Source of the DNA: an uncultured Flavobacteriaceae bacterium
GTDB lineage: Bacteria > Bacteroidota > Bacteroidia > Flavobacteriales > Flavobacteriaceae
Direction: 5' to 3'
DNA: 64,000 bases
Assembly (NCBI GenBank): GCA_943789455.1
Contig: CALSUE010000001.1
Coordinates: 437,001 to 501,000, forward strand
Shown here: in pieces, positions 25,816-36,564 of the stretch
How the letters are laid out: each line of letters begins with the position of its first letter
Numbering within the stretch: position 1 is the first letter of the stretch
The notes under the pieces: generated by a model
Database searches by the model: none
What the model saw: only the letters and a program-made list of their open reading frames with translations
Told to the model about the DNA's origin: nothing
Position numbers and translations under genes: made by a program

Positions 25816-26673
25816 ATGACTAAATTAAGAATTGCAATTCAAAAATCTGGGCGATTAAATGAAGACTCCTTAAAAATTATCAAAGACTGCGGAATTTCTA
25901 TAGATAATGGAAAAGATCAGTTAAAAGCCTCGGCTAGAAACTTTCCTCTAGAGGTTTTTTATTTAAGAAATGGGGATATTCCTCAGTATCTCAAAGATGG
26001 TGTTGTAGACATTGCTATTATTGGTGAAAATGTATTGATTGAAAAAGGAGAGGAGATTACATTTACGCAACGTTTAGGGTTTTCAAAGTGCAAAGTTTCT
26101 TTAGCGATTTCAAAAAATGAAACCTACTCAGGCATTGATTATTTTACCAATAAAAAAATAGCTACATCCTATCCAAACACTGTAAAAAAATATGTACTAG
26201 ATAAAGGAATCAACACAGACATTCATATTATAAACGGTTCTGTAGAAATTGCACCAAATATTGGATTAGCTGATGGTATTTGTGATATTGTATCCAGTGG
26301 AAGCACCTTATTCAAAAATAATTTAAAAGAAGTTGCAGTTCTGCTAGAATCTGAGGCGGTATTAGCTGTATCACCTAAACTATCTGATGAAAAGCAACGT
26401 ATTTTAAACAAATTTCAGTCTAGAATTGAATCCGTTTTAAGAGGTAGGAATTCTAAATATGTTTTGATGAATGCACCAAACAACAAGTTGCAAGATATTT
26501 TAAAAGTATTACCAGGAATGAGAAGCCCAACAGTTTTGCCATTGGCAGAGGAAGGTTGGAGTTCTGTGCATTCAGTAATAAGTAAATATCAGTTTTGGGA
26601 AATTATTGATGAATTAAAAGAAAAGGGAGCAGAAGGTATTTTAGTTTGTCCAATTGAAAAAATGGTATTGTAA
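25816..26673 (+). CDS. hisG: ATP phosphoribosyltransferase, long form
   Basis: 285 residues: the long HisG type with a C-terminal ACT-like regulatory domain (about 210-285) that normally gives histidine feedback inhibition and needs no HisZ. First step of histidine synthesis: ATP + PRPP to phosphoribosyl-ATP. Motifs: KLRIAIQKSGRLNEDSLK at the start, the PRPP loop DGICDIVSSGSTL, and MRSPTVLPLAEEGWSSVHSVI in the regulatory part. First structural gene of the operon; its stop overlaps the hisD start by one base. Confidence 0.96.
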   Translation: MTKLRIAIQKSGRLNEDSLKIIKDCGISIDNGKDQLKASARNFPLEVFYLRNGDIPQYLKDGVVDIAIIGENVLIEKGEEITFTQRLGFSKCKVSLAISKNETYSGIDYFTNKKIATSYPNTVKKYVLDKGINTDIHIINGSVEIAPNIGLADGICDIVSSGSTLFKNNLKEVAVLLESEAVLAVSPKLSDEKQRILNKFQSRIESVLRGRNSKYVLMNAPNNKLQDILKVLPGMRSPTVLPLAEEGWSSVHSVISKYQFWEIIDELKEKGAEGILVCPIEKMVL

Positions 26674-27956
26674 TGAAAAATATACTATATCCTAGAAGAG
26701 ATCAGTGGTCTCAAATCTTAAAAAGACCAACACAAACGGTCAAAGAAATTGAAGCAACAGTCAATGAAGTTTTTGAGGATGTTCAGGTAAATGGTGACAG
26801 GGCTATCAGTACATATACTAAACAGTTCGATAAGGTTATGTTGTCATCTTTTTTAGTTACTCAAGACGAAATTAAGAGGTCAGTTCAGACCGTCACTAAT
26901 GAATTAAAAGCAGCTATTCAAATGGCAGCTGGTAATATTGAAAAATTTCACAGTGCACAAAAAACAGAGACAATATATCAAGAAACCACACCAGGTGTAG
27001 TTTGTTGGCAAGAGAAAAGACCCATACAAAAAGTTGGTTTGTATATTCCTGGAGGAACTGCACCACTGTTTTCCACAGTTCTAATGTTGGCCATTCCTGC
27101 AAAAATCGCAGGATGCCAGGAGATAGTTCTGTGTTCGCCTCCAAACAAAGAGGGTAAAATTGCTAATGAAATTTTATATGCTGCTAGCCTTTGTGGTGTT
27201 ACTAATATCTATAAAGTAGGAGGAATCCAAGCGATTTCAGGATTAACTTTCGGAACAGAAACCATTCCAAAAGTTTATAAAATATTTGGTCCTGGAAATC
27301 AGTTTGTAACTGTTGCAAAACAACTAGCTACTAAATTTGGAGTAGCTATAGACATGCCAGCTGGACCAAGTGAACTCTTAGTGATGGCTGATGAATCTGC
27401 GAATCCATCATTTATTGCCTCCGATTTATTAAGTCAAGCAGAGCACGGAGCCGATAGCCAAGTACTATTGGTTAGTACTTCAAACACAATCATTGAAAAT
27501 GTTTCTACAGAACTTAAGAAGCAACTTGAAGAACTTCCAAGAAAAGAAATTGCAACCAAAGCCATTCAGAATTCAAAATCTATTCTAGTAAAAGATTTTA
27601 AAGAAGCCTTGGCTTTAATTAATGAATACGCTCCAGAACACTTTATTGTATGTACAAAAAACAATGATTTTTTTATTGATGGTATTAGCAATGCAGGTTC
27701 TGTATTTATAGGAAATTATACTCCTGAAAGTGCAGGGGACTATGCTTCAGGAACCAACCATACTTTGCCAACCAATGGATATTCAAAGACCTATTCAGGT
27801 GTAAATTTAGATAGTTTCACTAAAAGTATTACGTTTCAAGAAATAACTAAAACAGGAATTCAAAATATTGGACCCTCCATTGAACTCATGGCAGAGGCAG
27901 AGGGTTTGCAAGCGCATAAAAATGCAGTAACCCTCAGATTAAAAGACATAAAATGA
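26673..27956 (+). CDS. hisD: Histidinol dehydrogenase
   Basis: 427 residues. NAD- and Zn-dependent; oxidises histidinol to histidine in two steps. Motifs: VGLYIPGGTAPLFSTVLM, GPGNQFVTVAKQ, IDMPAGPSELLVMADE, DLLSQAEHGADSQ (zinc Gln/His) and TNHTLPTNGYSKTYSGV. Shares bases with hisG upstream and hisC downstream, so translation is coupled. Confidence 0.97.
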   Translation: MKNILYPRRDQWSQILKRPTQTVKEIEATVNEVFEDVQVNGDRAISTYTKQFDKVMLSSFLVTQDEIKRSVQTVTNELKAAIQMAAGNIEKFHSAQKTETIYQETTPGVVCWQEKRPIQKVGLYIPGGTAPLFSTVLMLAIPAKIAGCQEIVLCSPPNKEGKIANEILYAASLCGVTNIYKVGGIQAISGLTFGTETIPKVYKIFGPGNQFVTVAKQLATKFGVAIDMPAGPSELLVMADESANPSFIASDLLSQAEHGADSQVLLVSTSNTIIENVSTELKKQLEELPRKEIATKAIQNSKSILVKDFKEALALINEYAPEHFIVCTKNNDFFIDGISNAGSVFIGNYTPESAGDYASGTNHTLPTNGYSKTYSGVNLDSFTKSITFQEITKTGIQNIGPSIELMAEAEGLQAHKNAVTLRLKDIK

Positions 27957-28990
27957 TGGAAATAAAAGATCTAATTAGAGAAAATATAAAATCACTAGAA
28001 GCTTATTCTTCTGCAAGAGATGAATTTAAAGCGATGTCTTCAGAGTTTGTTTTTATTGATGCAAATGAAAACCCTTTTGATACAGGTTTTAATAGATATC
28101 CAGATCCGCAACAGAATTTAGTTAAAGAAGCATTATCTAAAATAAAAGGAATCTCCAAAGAACAAATACTTTTAGGAAATGGAAGTGATGAAGTATTGGA
28201 TTTAATTTTTAGAGTTTTCTGTGAACCTAGAGAAGACAATGTAATTGTTTTACCACCTACTTATGGCATGTATGAGGTTTTAGCAAATACCAATGCTATT
28301 GAGTTGGTAAAAATTCCTTTAATAGAAAATTTCCAGCCTAATGTTAAGGAGATCATAAAAGGTCAAGACGCTAAAACCAAAGTGTTATTTCTATGTTCAC
28401 CTAACAATCCAACAGCCAATAGTTTTAATGCTACTAGTATAGAAACTTTAATCAAAGAATTTAATGGAATTGTAGTTATTGATGAGGCGTATATAGATTT
28501 TTCTATTGAAGACAGCTGGCTAGGTAGGTTAGATGAATTTCCAAATTTAATAGTTACGCAAACTTTATCTAAAGCCTATGGTTTAGCTGCAATTCGCCTT
28601 GGGATCTGTTACGCTTCAAAAGAAATTATTTCAATCTTAAACAAGATTAAACCTCCCTATAATGTGAATCAACTAACTCAAGATGTGGCCTTACAATCAA
28701 TCTTAAATCAGGAGAAAGTAAAAAATGATATAACAGCTATTATATCCGAAAGAAATCAATTGATTAGAGACTTGGAAAATGTTGAGATCGTAGAAAAAGT
28801 ATATTCATCTGATGCCAATTTTTTGTTAGTACAAGTAGATGACGCTAATCTACGTTACAAGCAATTAGTTAAACTAGGAATTATTGTAAGAAATAGAACT
28901 ACCCAAACTTTATGTAATAATTGCTTGCGTTTTACAGTGGGTACACCAGATGAAAACAAAAAATTAATAAATACCTTAAAATTAGTATAA
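27953..28990 (+). CDS. hisC: Histidinol-phosphate aminotransferase
   Basis: 345 residues (two adjacent ATG codons; the second at 27956 is equally possible). PLP fold type I. Motifs: NENPFDTGFNRYPDP, LGNGSDEVLDL, SPNNPTANSF, VVIDEAYIDFS and TLSKAYGLAAIRLG with the Schiff-base Lys. Transaminates imidazole-acetol phosphate. Starts in an ATGA overlap with the hisD stop. Confidence 0.96.
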   Translation: MMEIKDLIRENIKSLEAYSSARDEFKAMSSEFVFIDANENPFDTGFNRYPDPQQNLVKEALSKIKGISKEQILLGNGSDEVLDLIFRVFCEPREDNVIVLPPTYGMYEVLANTNAIELVKIPLIENFQPNVKEIIKGQDAKTKVLFLCSPNNPTANSFNATSIETLIKEFNGIVVIDEAYIDFSIEDSWLGRLDEFPNLIVTQTLSKAYGLAAIRLGICYASKEIISILNKIKPPYNVNQLTQDVALQSILNQEKVKNDITAIISERNQLIRDLENVEIVEKVYSSDANFLLVQVDDANLRYKQLVKLGIIVRNRTTQTLCNNCLRFTVGTPDENKKLINTLKLV

Positions 28991-30127
28991 ATGAAAAAAG
29001 TACTTTTTATAGATAGAGATGGAACATTAGCCATAGAACCCCCTGTAGATTATCAGCTTGATAGTTTTAAAAAATTAGAATTTTATCCAAAAGTGTTTCA
29101 ATACCTTGGTAAAATAGCCAAAGAATTAGATTTTGAGTTGGTGATGGTTACCAATCAAGACGGATTAGGAACTCCTAGTTTTCCAGAAACTACTTTTTGG
29201 CCAGTGCATAATTTCCTAGTGAAAACCTTTGAAAAAGAAGGAATTATTTTTACGGAACAAATTATTGATAGAACATTTGCAAGAGATAATGCTCCAACAC
29301 GGAAACCCAATACAGGTTTATTGTCTCATTACATTTCTTCATCATATGATTTAGAAAATTCTTTTGTGATTGGTGATCGTATGACAGATATAGAATTGGC
29401 TAAAAACTTAGGGGCAAAGGGTATTTTTATTAACAATGATAATATAGAAGGGACCGATGAATTAACGGTTACAAAAGATGAATTAGAAAACTATATTGCT
29501 TTAGAAACAAAAGATTGGTCTGCAATTTATGAATTTTTAAAGGCGAAAGATAGAACAGGAAGTATTTCAAGAAATACCAATGAAACTAAAATTCAAATCG
29601 ATTTAAATTTAGACGGAACTGGTAAAAGTGATATTTCAACAGGAATTTCATTTTTTGATCATATGTTAGATCAAATAGCCCGACACGGTCAATTGGATTT
29701 AGTTGTTAATGTAAAAGGTGATTTAGAAGTTGATGAACACCACACTATTGAAGATACAGCAATAGCACTAGGTGAAGTTTTTGCAAAGACTTTAGGAAAT
29801 AAATTAGGGATAGAACGTTATGGTTTTTATTTACCAATGGATGACTGTTTGTCTCAAGTTGCTATTGATTTTGGTGGACGAAACTGGTTGGTATGGGAAG
29901 CAGATTTTAAACGGGAAATGGTTGGTAAAATGCCTACAGAAATGTTTTTTCACTTCTTTAAATCGTTTACAGACGGTGCTAAATGTAATCTAAATATTAA
30001 AGCCGAAGGCACCAATGAACATCACAAGATAGAATCAATTTTTAAAGCTTTTGCAAAAGCTATTAAAATGGCTGTAAAGCGCGATGTTGAAAAAATGATT
30101 TTACCATCTACAAAAGGGGTATTGTAA
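28991..30127 (+). CDS. hisB: Bifunctional histidinol-phosphatase / imidazoleglycerol-phosphate dehydratase
   Basis: 378 residues. Residues 1-~170 are a HAD-type phosphatase ([12 protein letters not shown] nucleophile loop, [26 protein letters not shown]). Residues ~185-378 are the Mn-dependent dehydratase with both metal-binding HHxxE repeats ([15 protein letters not shown] and [16 protein letters not shown]). The fusion is the same as in enterobacteria. Starts directly after the hisC stop. Confidence 0.97.
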   Translation: MKKVLFIDRDGTLAIEPPVDYQLDSFKKLEFYPKVFQYLGKIAKELDFELVMVTNQDGLGTPSFPETTFWPVHNFLVKTFEKEGIIFTEQIIDRTFARDNAPTRKPNTGLLSHYISSSYDLENSFVIGDRMTDIELAKNLGAKGIFINNDNIEGTDELTVTKDELENYIALETKDWSAIYEFLKAKDRTGSISRNTNETKIQIDLNLDGTGKSDISTGISFFDHMLDQIARHGQLDLVVNVKGDLEVDEHHTIEDTAIALGEVFAKTLGNKLGIERYGFYLPMDDCLSQVAIDFGGRNWLVWEADFKREMVGKMPTEMFFHFFKSFTDGAKCNLNIKAEGTNEHHKIESIFKAFAKAIKMAVKRDVEKMILPSTKGVL

Positions 30128-30708
30128 TGAAATTAGTGATTTTAAATTATGGAGTTGGAAATATTAAAAGTATTCAGTTTGCTTTTGATAGGTTAGGAGT
30201 AACCGCGGTTTTATCTAGTGATGCTGAAGAAATAAAGGCAGCTGATAAAATTATATTCCCTGGCGTAGGTGAAGCAAGTTCTGCAATGAAAAAACTCAAA
30301 GAAGCAGGTTTAGAAGATGTTATTACAAAACTAAACCAGCCTGTTTTAGGAATTTGTTTAGGGATGCAATTAATGTGTCGTAAACTTGAGGAAGGAAATA
30401 CCAACGGGTTGGGAATATTTGATGTAGCGGTAAAACGCTTCTCAACTTCAGTAAAAGTTCCGCAAATGGGATGGAATACCATAACCAACCTTAAATCTAA
30501 GTTGTTTAAAGATATTTCTGATAAAGAGTATATGTATTTGGTGCATAGTTACTATGTTGAAGAAAATAAAAATACTATTGCAACAACAGACTATGAGCTT
30601 CCTTATGCATCTGCGATACAAAAAGATAATTTTTATGGCGTTCAGTTTCACCCAGAAAAAAGTGGACAATTGGGTGAAAGAATCTTACAAAACTTTTTAA
30701 ACCTATAA
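30127..30708 (+). CDS. hisH: IGP synthase, glutamine amidotransferase subunit
   Basis: 193 residues. Class I glutaminase triad: Cys in [10 protein letters not shown], His and Glu in QFHPEKSG. Delivers ammonia to HisF. Start overlaps the hisB stop by one base. Confidence 0.97.
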   Translation: MKLVILNYGVGNIKSIQFAFDRLGVTAVLSSDAEEIKAADKIIFPGVGEASSAMKKLKEAGLEDVITKLNQPVLGICLGMQLMCRKLEEGNTNGLGIFDVAVKRFSTSVKVPQMGWNTITNLKSKLFKDISDKEYMYLVHSYYVEENKNTIATTDYELPYASAIQKDNFYGVQFHPEKSGQLGERILQNFLNL

Positions 30709-30709
30709 C

Positions 30710-31435
30710 ATGAGAATTATACCAGCGATCGATATTATTGAAGGAAAATGTGTAAGACTCACTAAAGGAGATTACAACACTAAAATAATATATAATGAAA
30801 ACCCTTTAGAGGTAGCTTTAGCATTTGAAGATGCCGGAATTGAGTATCTGCATATGGTAGATTTAGATGGCGCAAAAGCAAGCCACATCGTTAATTATAA
30901 GATATTAGAGCAAATCGCTTCAAAAACAAATTTAAAAATAGACTTTGGAGGAGGCTTAAAATCTGATGAAGATTTACACATAGCTTTTGAGTCTGGTGCA
31001 AACCAAATTACTGGAGGTAGTATAGCAGTTAAAAACACAAGCATTTTTGAAAATTGGGTTGCAACGTTTGGTGCCGATAAAATCATTTTAGGTGCCGATT
31101 GTAATCATGAGAAAATTGCTGTAAGTGGTTGGCAAGAAGAAAGTAATTTAAATGTTATTCCATTTATTCAAAACTATCAATCAAAAGGCATTCACTATGT
31201 TATTTGTACAGATATTTCAAAAGACGGAATGTTGCAAGGCCCCTCTTTTGATTTGTATGAAAGAATCCTAACACAAGCATCAGATATTAAACTTATTGCT
31301 TCTGGAGGAATTTCAACCTTTCATGAGATTCCACAATTAGCTAAATTGGGTTGTGAGGGCGTAATTATTGGAAAGGCAATTTATGAAAATAGAATTAGCT
31401 TAAAAGAATTAGAAACCTATATAATAACTAGTTAA
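30710..31435 (+). CDS. hisA: ProFAR isomerase
   Basis: 241 residues, (beta/alpha)8 barrel. Catalytic Asp in [14 protein letters not shown] and Asp in [14 protein letters not shown]; half-barrel phosphate sites DFGGGLKS and [10 protein letters not shown]. One base after the hisH stop. Confidence 0.97.
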   Translation: MRIIPAIDIIEGKCVRLTKGDYNTKIIYNENPLEVALAFEDAGIEYLHMVDLDGAKASHIVNYKILEQIASKTNLKIDFGGGLKSDEDLHIAFESGANQITGGSIAVKNTSIFENWVATFGADKIILGADCNHEKIAVSGWQEESNLNVIPFIQNYQSKGIHYVICTDISKDGMLQGPSFDLYERILTQASDIKLIASGGISTFHEIPQLAKLGCEGVIIGKAIYENRISLKELETYIITS

Positions 31436-31436
31436 A

Positions 31437-32192
31437 ATGCTTACAAAGAGAATTATACCTTGTTTAGATATTAAAAACGGTAGAACTGTAAAAGGCGTTA
31501 ATTTTGTGAATTTAATTGATGCAGGTGACCCTGTAGCACTAGCAAAACAATATGCAGAAGTTGGTGCAGACGAATTGGTATTTCTAGATATTTCTGCCAC
31601 TTTAGAAGGTAGAAAAACCATGTTAGAAATGGTGTTAAAAGTTGCAGCACAAGTGAATATTCCATTTACAGTTGGCGGTGGCATTTCTACTGTTGAAGAT
31701 GTAGACGCATTACTTCATTGCGGAGCAGATAAAGTTTCTATTAATTCATCTGCAATTAAAAGACCAATATTAATAAATGAATTGTCTCAAAAATTTGGAA
31801 GTCAATGTGTAGTGGTTGCTATAGATGCAAAGCAAATAGATGGAAAATGGGTAGTTCATTTAGCAGGAGGTACTATTCCTACCGAATTAGAGTTATTTGA
31901 TTGGGCAAAAGAAGTAGAACAACGAGGTGCAGGAGAAATTTTGTTTACTTCTATGGATAACGACGGAACCAAAGAAGGCTTTGCTAACGAAGCGTTGGCA
32001 AAGTTATCAGCATTGGTAAATATTCCAATTATTGCTTCAGGTGGTGCGGGTTCAGTACAGCATTTTATAGATACATTTATTAAAGGAAAATCAGATGCTG
32101 CACTGGCAGCTAGTGTATTTCACTTTGGAGAGATACCCATACCTACATTAAAACAAGAATTAAAAAATAATACTATAGAAGTACGATTATGA
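31437..32192 (+). CDS. hisF: IGP synthase, cyclase subunit
   Basis: 251 residues, (beta/alpha)8 barrel homologous to hisA. Motifs: [20 protein letters not shown] (catalytic Asp), [22 protein letters not shown] (second Asp) and [13 protein letters not shown]. Partner of HisH; makes IGP and AICAR. Overlaps the next start by 4 bp. Confidence 0.97.
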   Translation: MLTKRIIPCLDIKNGRTVKGVNFVNLIDAGDPVALAKQYAEVGADELVFLDISATLEGRKTMLEMVLKVAAQVNIPFTVGGGISTVEDVDALLHCGADKVSINSSAIKRPILINELSQKFGSQCVVVAIDAKQIDGKWVVHLAGGTIPTELELFDWAKEVEQRGAGEILFTSMDNDGTKEGFANEALAKLSALVNIPIIASGGAGSVQHFIDTFIKGKSDAALAASVFHFGEIPIPTLKQELKNNTIEVRL

Positions 32193-32788
32193 AGATAGAT
32201 TTTAATAAAAATTCAGAGGGTTTAGTCCCTGCAATTATACAAGATGCAACCTCTAAGAATGTTCTCATGTTGGGCTATATGAATCTAGAAGCTTTTGAGA
32301 AAACACAAAACACAAAAAAAGTAACCTTCTTTAGCAGAACAAAAAATAGATTGTGGACAAAAGGCGAGGAGAGTGGAAATTTTTTAAACTTAGTAGATCT
32401 AAAGCTAGATTGTGACAATGATACCTTATTAATTTTTGTGAATCCAGTAGGACCAACCTGTCATAAGGGTTCAGATACCTGTTGGAATGATTCAAATTTG
32501 GCATCGTATGGTTTTATTTCTAGATTAGAGGAGACTATTTCAAATAGAATTGAGAATGCTGATGCTTCTAATTCTTATGTAGCAAGCTTATTTAAAAAAG
32601 GAATCAATAAAGTAGCTCAAAAGGTTGGAGAAGAAGCCGTAGAGGTAGTTATAGAGGCAAAAGACACCAATGATGACTTGTTTTTAAATGAAAGTGCAGA
32701 TTTGTTATTTCACTATTTACTGTTATTACAAGCCAAAGGATTTAAACTTAATGATGTTGTGGAGATCTTAAAAGGAAGAGAAAAGTAA
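32189..32788 (+). CDS. hisIE: Bifunctional PRA-CH / PRA-PH
   Basis: 199 residues. N-terminal phosphoribosyl-AMP cyclohydrolase ([51 protein letters not shown] with zinc Cys residues) fused to a C-terminal phosphoribosyl-ATP pyrophosphatase ([14 protein letters not shown]). Last gene of the operon. Only 13 bp separate it from the convergent DUF1853 gene, with no strong terminator seen. Confidence 0.97.
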   Translation: MKIDFNKNSEGLVPAIIQDATSKNVLMLGYMNLEAFEKTQNTKKVTFFSRTKNRLWTKGEESGNFLNLVDLKLDCDNDTLLIFVNPVGPTCHKGSDTCWNDSNLASYGFISRLEETISNRIENADASNSYVASLFKKGINKVAQKVGEEAVEVVIEAKDTNDDLFLNESADLLFHYLLLLQAKGFKLNDVVEILKGREK

Positions 32789-32801
32789 AAATTACATGAG
32801 A

Positions 32802-33602
32802 TTACATCTCCCACCAAATTAAAAAGAATTTTTTAAGTTCGCCTTTAGTAGTTTTCATCCAACACATCGGAGAGAACTGGCGGTCTAGATAGTTTTTACT
32901 TTGTTCAAGATATTTTTCATACCCCATCCAAGCTACATTTGTATGAGGAATTATCAACCAATCTTTTTTTGAAGGAATATAGAATTTAGCATTTTTAAAT
33001 TTAGTCAATTCAAGAGGTGTACAATAGAATCCTATAATGCAGTCTGTATTGATGTTAACATCTATTGATGTTTGCATTCCTAAAGGGACAAATAATTGAG
33101 CTTTAAAATAAACTTGTTGTGAAAAATCAGAACTATGAAGTGAAATACTCTTTAAATATTTTTCACATTCCTTAGCATAGAGTAACGGTAATTGTTTCTG
33201 TTGAAGCTTCTCTAATTTTTCAACTAAACGATCCTTTTTATTAGGCCCAATCCAGCAATGTATCCCCTGTTTAGTTGGATCAAACAAATAAAACTTATAA
33301 ATCACTTCTAAATGTATAGGGTTGCCATTCTTATACAGCAAGCAGTCTAACTCTCCGAGGGTAATTCTATCTTTAGAAATCTGAATATTTTCTGCAATTA
33401 AGCTGATGCTCTCGGTATTTGCTAGTTGATGAGAAACAAAACGCTCTACATATTTACCCAATCTCAGTTTAGTGTCAATCTCTGTATCAATTCCAATTGA
33501 TTTTTGCTCAATTTCAAATTGTGTTAACTCGTATACAGGAGAAGCTTCCCATAATGTGGGTGTTTTTAAAAAACCTTCAAACCTTAATTGTGTAACCTTC
33601 AT
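32802..33602 (-). CDS. DUF1853 family protein
   Basis: 266 residues, cytoplasmic, no membrane segment. Core block: RITLGELDCLLYKNG, then IHLEVIYKFYLFDP. The spacing of Glu-Leu-Asp, a hydrophobic beta strand and Glu-x(3)-Lys resembles a PD-(D/E)xK nuclease-like core, although the ExK spacing is one off the usual (D/E)xK. Also YFKAQLFVPL and two Trp-rich regions (WIGPNKKDRLVEKL). Function unknown. Convergent with the his operon. Confidence 0.7.
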   Translation of the reverse strand: MKVTQLRFEGFLKTPTLWEASPVYELTQFEIEQKSIGIDTEIDTKLRLGKYVERFVSHQLANTESISLIAENIQISKDRITLGELDCLLYKNGNPIHLEVIYKFYLFDPTKQGIHCWIGPNKKDRLVEKLEKLQQKQLPLLYAKECEKYLKSISLHSSDFSQQVYFKAQLFVPLGMQTSIDVNINTDCIIGFYCTPLELTKFKNAKFYIPSKKDWLIIPHTNVAWMGYEKYLEQSKNYLDRQFSPMCWMKTTKGELKKFFLIWWEM

Positions 33603-33671
33603 TCAACTTCAAAAATACAAATCATTAGTAAATCATTTTTTGTAATTTTAACTTCTTTAAAAATTTTATCT

Positions 33672-34343
33672 ATGCAATTCGAGAAGTCTAGCCTGTCTTA
33701 TCTTAAAAAATTAAAAAAAAATAACAACAGAGATTGGTTTGCAGAGCACAAGCCAACCTTTATTGAAGCTCAAAATAATGCCAAAGCGCTGTATGCTGAG
33801 ATTAGAAATAATCTTGAAAAACATGATGATATAGAAAAGTTTAAATTGTTTAGGATTTATAGAGATGTTCGTTTTTCTAAAGATAAAACGCCTTACAAGG
33901 CACATTTTGCAGGCTCTTTTTCAAGACTAGGAAAACAATTACGTGGTGGGTATTATTTAAGAATTAGACCCGGTGAGAGTTTTTTAGCCGGTGGTTTTTG
34001 GGAACCAAATAAAGAAGATTTATTTCGAATTAGAAAAGAAATAGAAGTAGATGCTTCAGAGTTTCGTGAAATTTTAGAAGATAAAAACTTTCAACACTAT
34101 TTTGGAAATTCATTTAAAGGCGATGAATTAAAAACTGCACCACGTGGTTTTGACAAAGAACACCCAGATGTAGACTTGTTGCGTAAAAAGGGGTTTATAG
34201 CCGTTCGTAATTTTACAGATGAAGAAGTGCTTTCTACGAACTTTAGTTCTGAAGTAGATAACTCCTACAAAGCATTAAGACCTTTCTTTAACTTATTTAG
34301 CGATATACTCACTACAAATTTAAATGGTGAGTCTATAATCTAA
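33672..34343 (+). CDS. DUF2461 family protein
   Basis: 223 residues from the ATG at 33672, which gives the standard family opening (FEKSSLSYLKKLKKNNNRDWFAEHKP). Further family blocks: FRIYRDVRFSKDKTPYKAHFAGSFSR, GGYYLRIRPGESFLAGGFW, LKTAPRGFDKEHPDVDLLRKK. No known function. Its stop codon overlaps the stop of the convergent hydrolase gene (34340-34343). Confidence 0.85.
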   Translation: MQFEKSSLSYLKKLKKNNNRDWFAEHKPTFIEAQNNAKALYAEIRNNLEKHDDIEKFKLFRIYRDVRFSKDKTPYKAHFAGSFSRLGKQLRGGYYLRIRPGESFLAGGFWEPNKEDLFRIRKEIEVDASEFREILEDKNFQHYFGNSFKGDELKTAPRGFDKEHPDVDLLRKKGFIAVRNFTDEEVLSTNFSSEVDNSYKALRPFFNLFSDILTTNLNGESII

Positions 34344-35014
34344 TTATTTATTGCTTTTTCTAGAATAGGTTCCATGATTAAATATCCTTTTTTATTGGGG
34401 TGAATGCCATCTTCACCAAGCTCTTTTTTAAGACCATGTGAGTCATTCACCATAGCAGAATAATAATCTACATACGCTAATTTATTTTTATACGAGTACA
34501 ATTGTAATATTACATTGAGTTTTCTAACTTTTTCCGCAGGCTTAATGCCTTTTCGCCAAGGAAAATTATTTGCAGGAAGTACAGAACATATAATAACTTT
34601 AATTTGATTAGCCTTTGCCAATTCTGCCATTGATATAATATTATTAGCAATCATTTCAATGGTTGAGGGGCCCGTATTTTCAGCAATATCATTTATTCCT
34701 GCCAACAGTACTACGGTTGATGGTTTTAAATGAATAACATCTTGTCTAAATCGTAATAGCATTTGAGGAGTTGTTTGCCCACTAATACCTCTATTTACGT
34801 AGGGTTTATTTTTAAAAAATTCAGGTCGAATACTCAACCAACCCTCTGTAATTGAATTTCCCATGAATATCACACGATGTTCATTAGCCTTGGGTAGTAG
34901 CAACTCAGAATTTTCTTGTTGAAAACGCTTCAAATTTGCCCAATCTTGAGCATATGATATTTTATTAAAAAGCATTACAAATAGAATTAATGTTGAGAAC
35001 TTGACTGTTTTCAT
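34340..35014 (-). CDS. Secreted SGNH/GDSL hydrolase
   Basis: 224 residues with an N-terminal signal peptide (STLILFVMLFNKISYAQ). The four SGNH blocks are present: IFMGNSITEGW (Ser), RGISGQTTPQM (Gly), VLLAGINDIAENT (Asn), DGIHPNKKGY (Asp-His). Probably a periplasmic esterase/deacetylase acting on acylated carbohydrates or lipids. Confidence 0.88.
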   Translation of the reverse strand: MKTVKFSTLILFVMLFNKISYAQDWANLKRFQQENSELLLPKANEHRVIFMGNSITEGWLSIRPEFFKNKPYVNRGISGQTTPQMLLRFRQDVIHLKPSTVVLLAGINDIAENTGPSTIEMIANNIISMAELAKANQIKVIICSVLPANNFPWRKGIKPAEKVRKLNVILQLYSYKNKLAYVDYYSAMVNDSHGLKKELGEDGIHPNKKGYLIMEPILEKAINN

Positions 35015-35141
35015 AACTTAAATATATTTAATTTATTGATGTAATCAATAATTTTAAATTTATAATTATAAACAACCTTTCGGCTAAACTGCTTTATTGC
35101 GAAGTTTTAGTAATTACTTATAGCAATAGTTAGGTAGCGAT

Positions 35142-36270
35142 TTATTCAGACTTAAGAATTTTAAAGACCTGATTATCTACTTTTAAAAAGTAAATATTCG
35201 ATGGTAAATGTGATATATCAATTTCTTGATTACTTGATGTAATTATTCCATCCATTAATTGCTGCCCTAAGGGAGAAAATAACTTATAATGAACTTCCTA
35301 TACTATAATTTAATGACAAATTAATGTGAGATTGTGTTGGGTTTGGATAAATAGTCACTTGGTTGTTTTCAAAGTCATCAGTTGATAATGGCCCATTGAT
35401 ATCAAATCTTGAAAAGAACAACCAGATTTCCATGGAGGCATCAATATCTTGGTTTGTTCCCACTGAATTAAGAACTGATCCTGGCCAAGTATGACCTCCT
35501 CCAATAACTTTCATATGCTCGGTAGTAATATCATTATCACCATTTTCATATACACTATGTTCTATTGTACTTCCATCTGAAACGTCCACATCTGGAAGTG
35601 TTGTAGTTGTTGGGGTTGTTTCACAATTATTATAATCTACCCAATAAGAAATTACATCTGCTATGGGTATTGACAAAGTATTTCCATTATAAAGAACAAC
35701 GTCATCTTCAGTACCATGAATTTGCAAAACGGGTGTGGGACGTTGAGCATTACAGTCATCAAAAGTATCTTGGGTCATAGAACCAGTTACAGAAGCCACA
35801 GCCGCAATTTTTTCACTCAATTGACAGGCTAATAAAAAACTCATAAAACCACCATTAGACATTCCTGTTGCATAAACTCTCTCTAAATCTATGGCATATG
35901 AAACTGCCAATTCATCGATTAAAGCTTCTGTAAAACCAACATCATCTATTGTGCTTGAAAGCCCAGGAAAACCTACATTCCAGAATTGATTTCCAATAAA
36001 TGTAGTCCCTTCAGGATGTACCAAAAGAAATCCTTCTGTATCGGCAATATCACGAAAATCACCGTAAACCATTTGTTGAGTTGCATTACTCCCAAATCCA
36101 TGAAAATTAAGAACTAAAGGAACATCTGAACTGCCATCATAAATCTCCGGAATATATAGTATATAATCACGCTGAATTCCGTCATGTGTAATGGATGCAT
36201 TAATGGTTTGTTGCGCAAAACCAGAAAAAGTAGATCCCACAAGAAGAAGTAATATCGTTATCTTTTTCAT
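35142..36270 (-). pseudogene. PHB-depolymerase/feruloyl-esterase-like secreted esterase with frameshifted T9SS domain
   Basis: The continuous frame (35284-36270, 328 residues) has a signal peptide (LLLLVGSTFSGFAQ) and a CE1/LpqC alpha/beta-hydrolase: oxyanion LNFHGFGSNA, nucleophile GMSNGGFMS, Asp in IHGTEDDVV, His in GGGHTWPG. It ends in the beginning of a T9SS sorting domain (VTIYPNPTQSHINLSLNYS) and then hits a stop. The rest of that domain lies in the next frame (VHYKLFSPLGQQLMDG ... NIYFLKVDNQVFKI, ending in a TAA at 35142-35144). Removing one C of the CC at 35297-35298 restores a 375-residue protein. As written, the product would lack its secretion/anchoring end. A sequencing error is possible. 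Confidence 0.82.
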
Positions 36271-36564
36271 ATTTAAGTTTTATATATTCCGTTATTCTAC
36301 TAAAATACAAAGTTACTATGAGATAGTCTTTATATATCTATTCATTAATTACAGATAACTTGTTTTTTTATGATTTATGCATTCAGAAAATCTTAAGTTC
36401 TCAGTCAGTTACAAGTTATACACAAATGTTTAGATTTTCATTTTTTTTTGAATATAGCATTAAATGATGAATTGTGTTGCTTCAGTAATTTTATTACCAA
36501 ACATAATCCTTATAAGTACTGAAAAATATAGTTCCTTATATTTTGGGATGAGTTGCCATAAATG
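36271..36564. other. AT-rich intergenic stretch
   Basis: About 290 bp between two minus-strand genes. It presumably holds the promoter of the esterase gene at its left end. I see no gene, RNA or strong hairpin; a plus-strand frame that starts at 36464 runs antisense into the MATE gene and is spurious. Confidence 0.5.
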
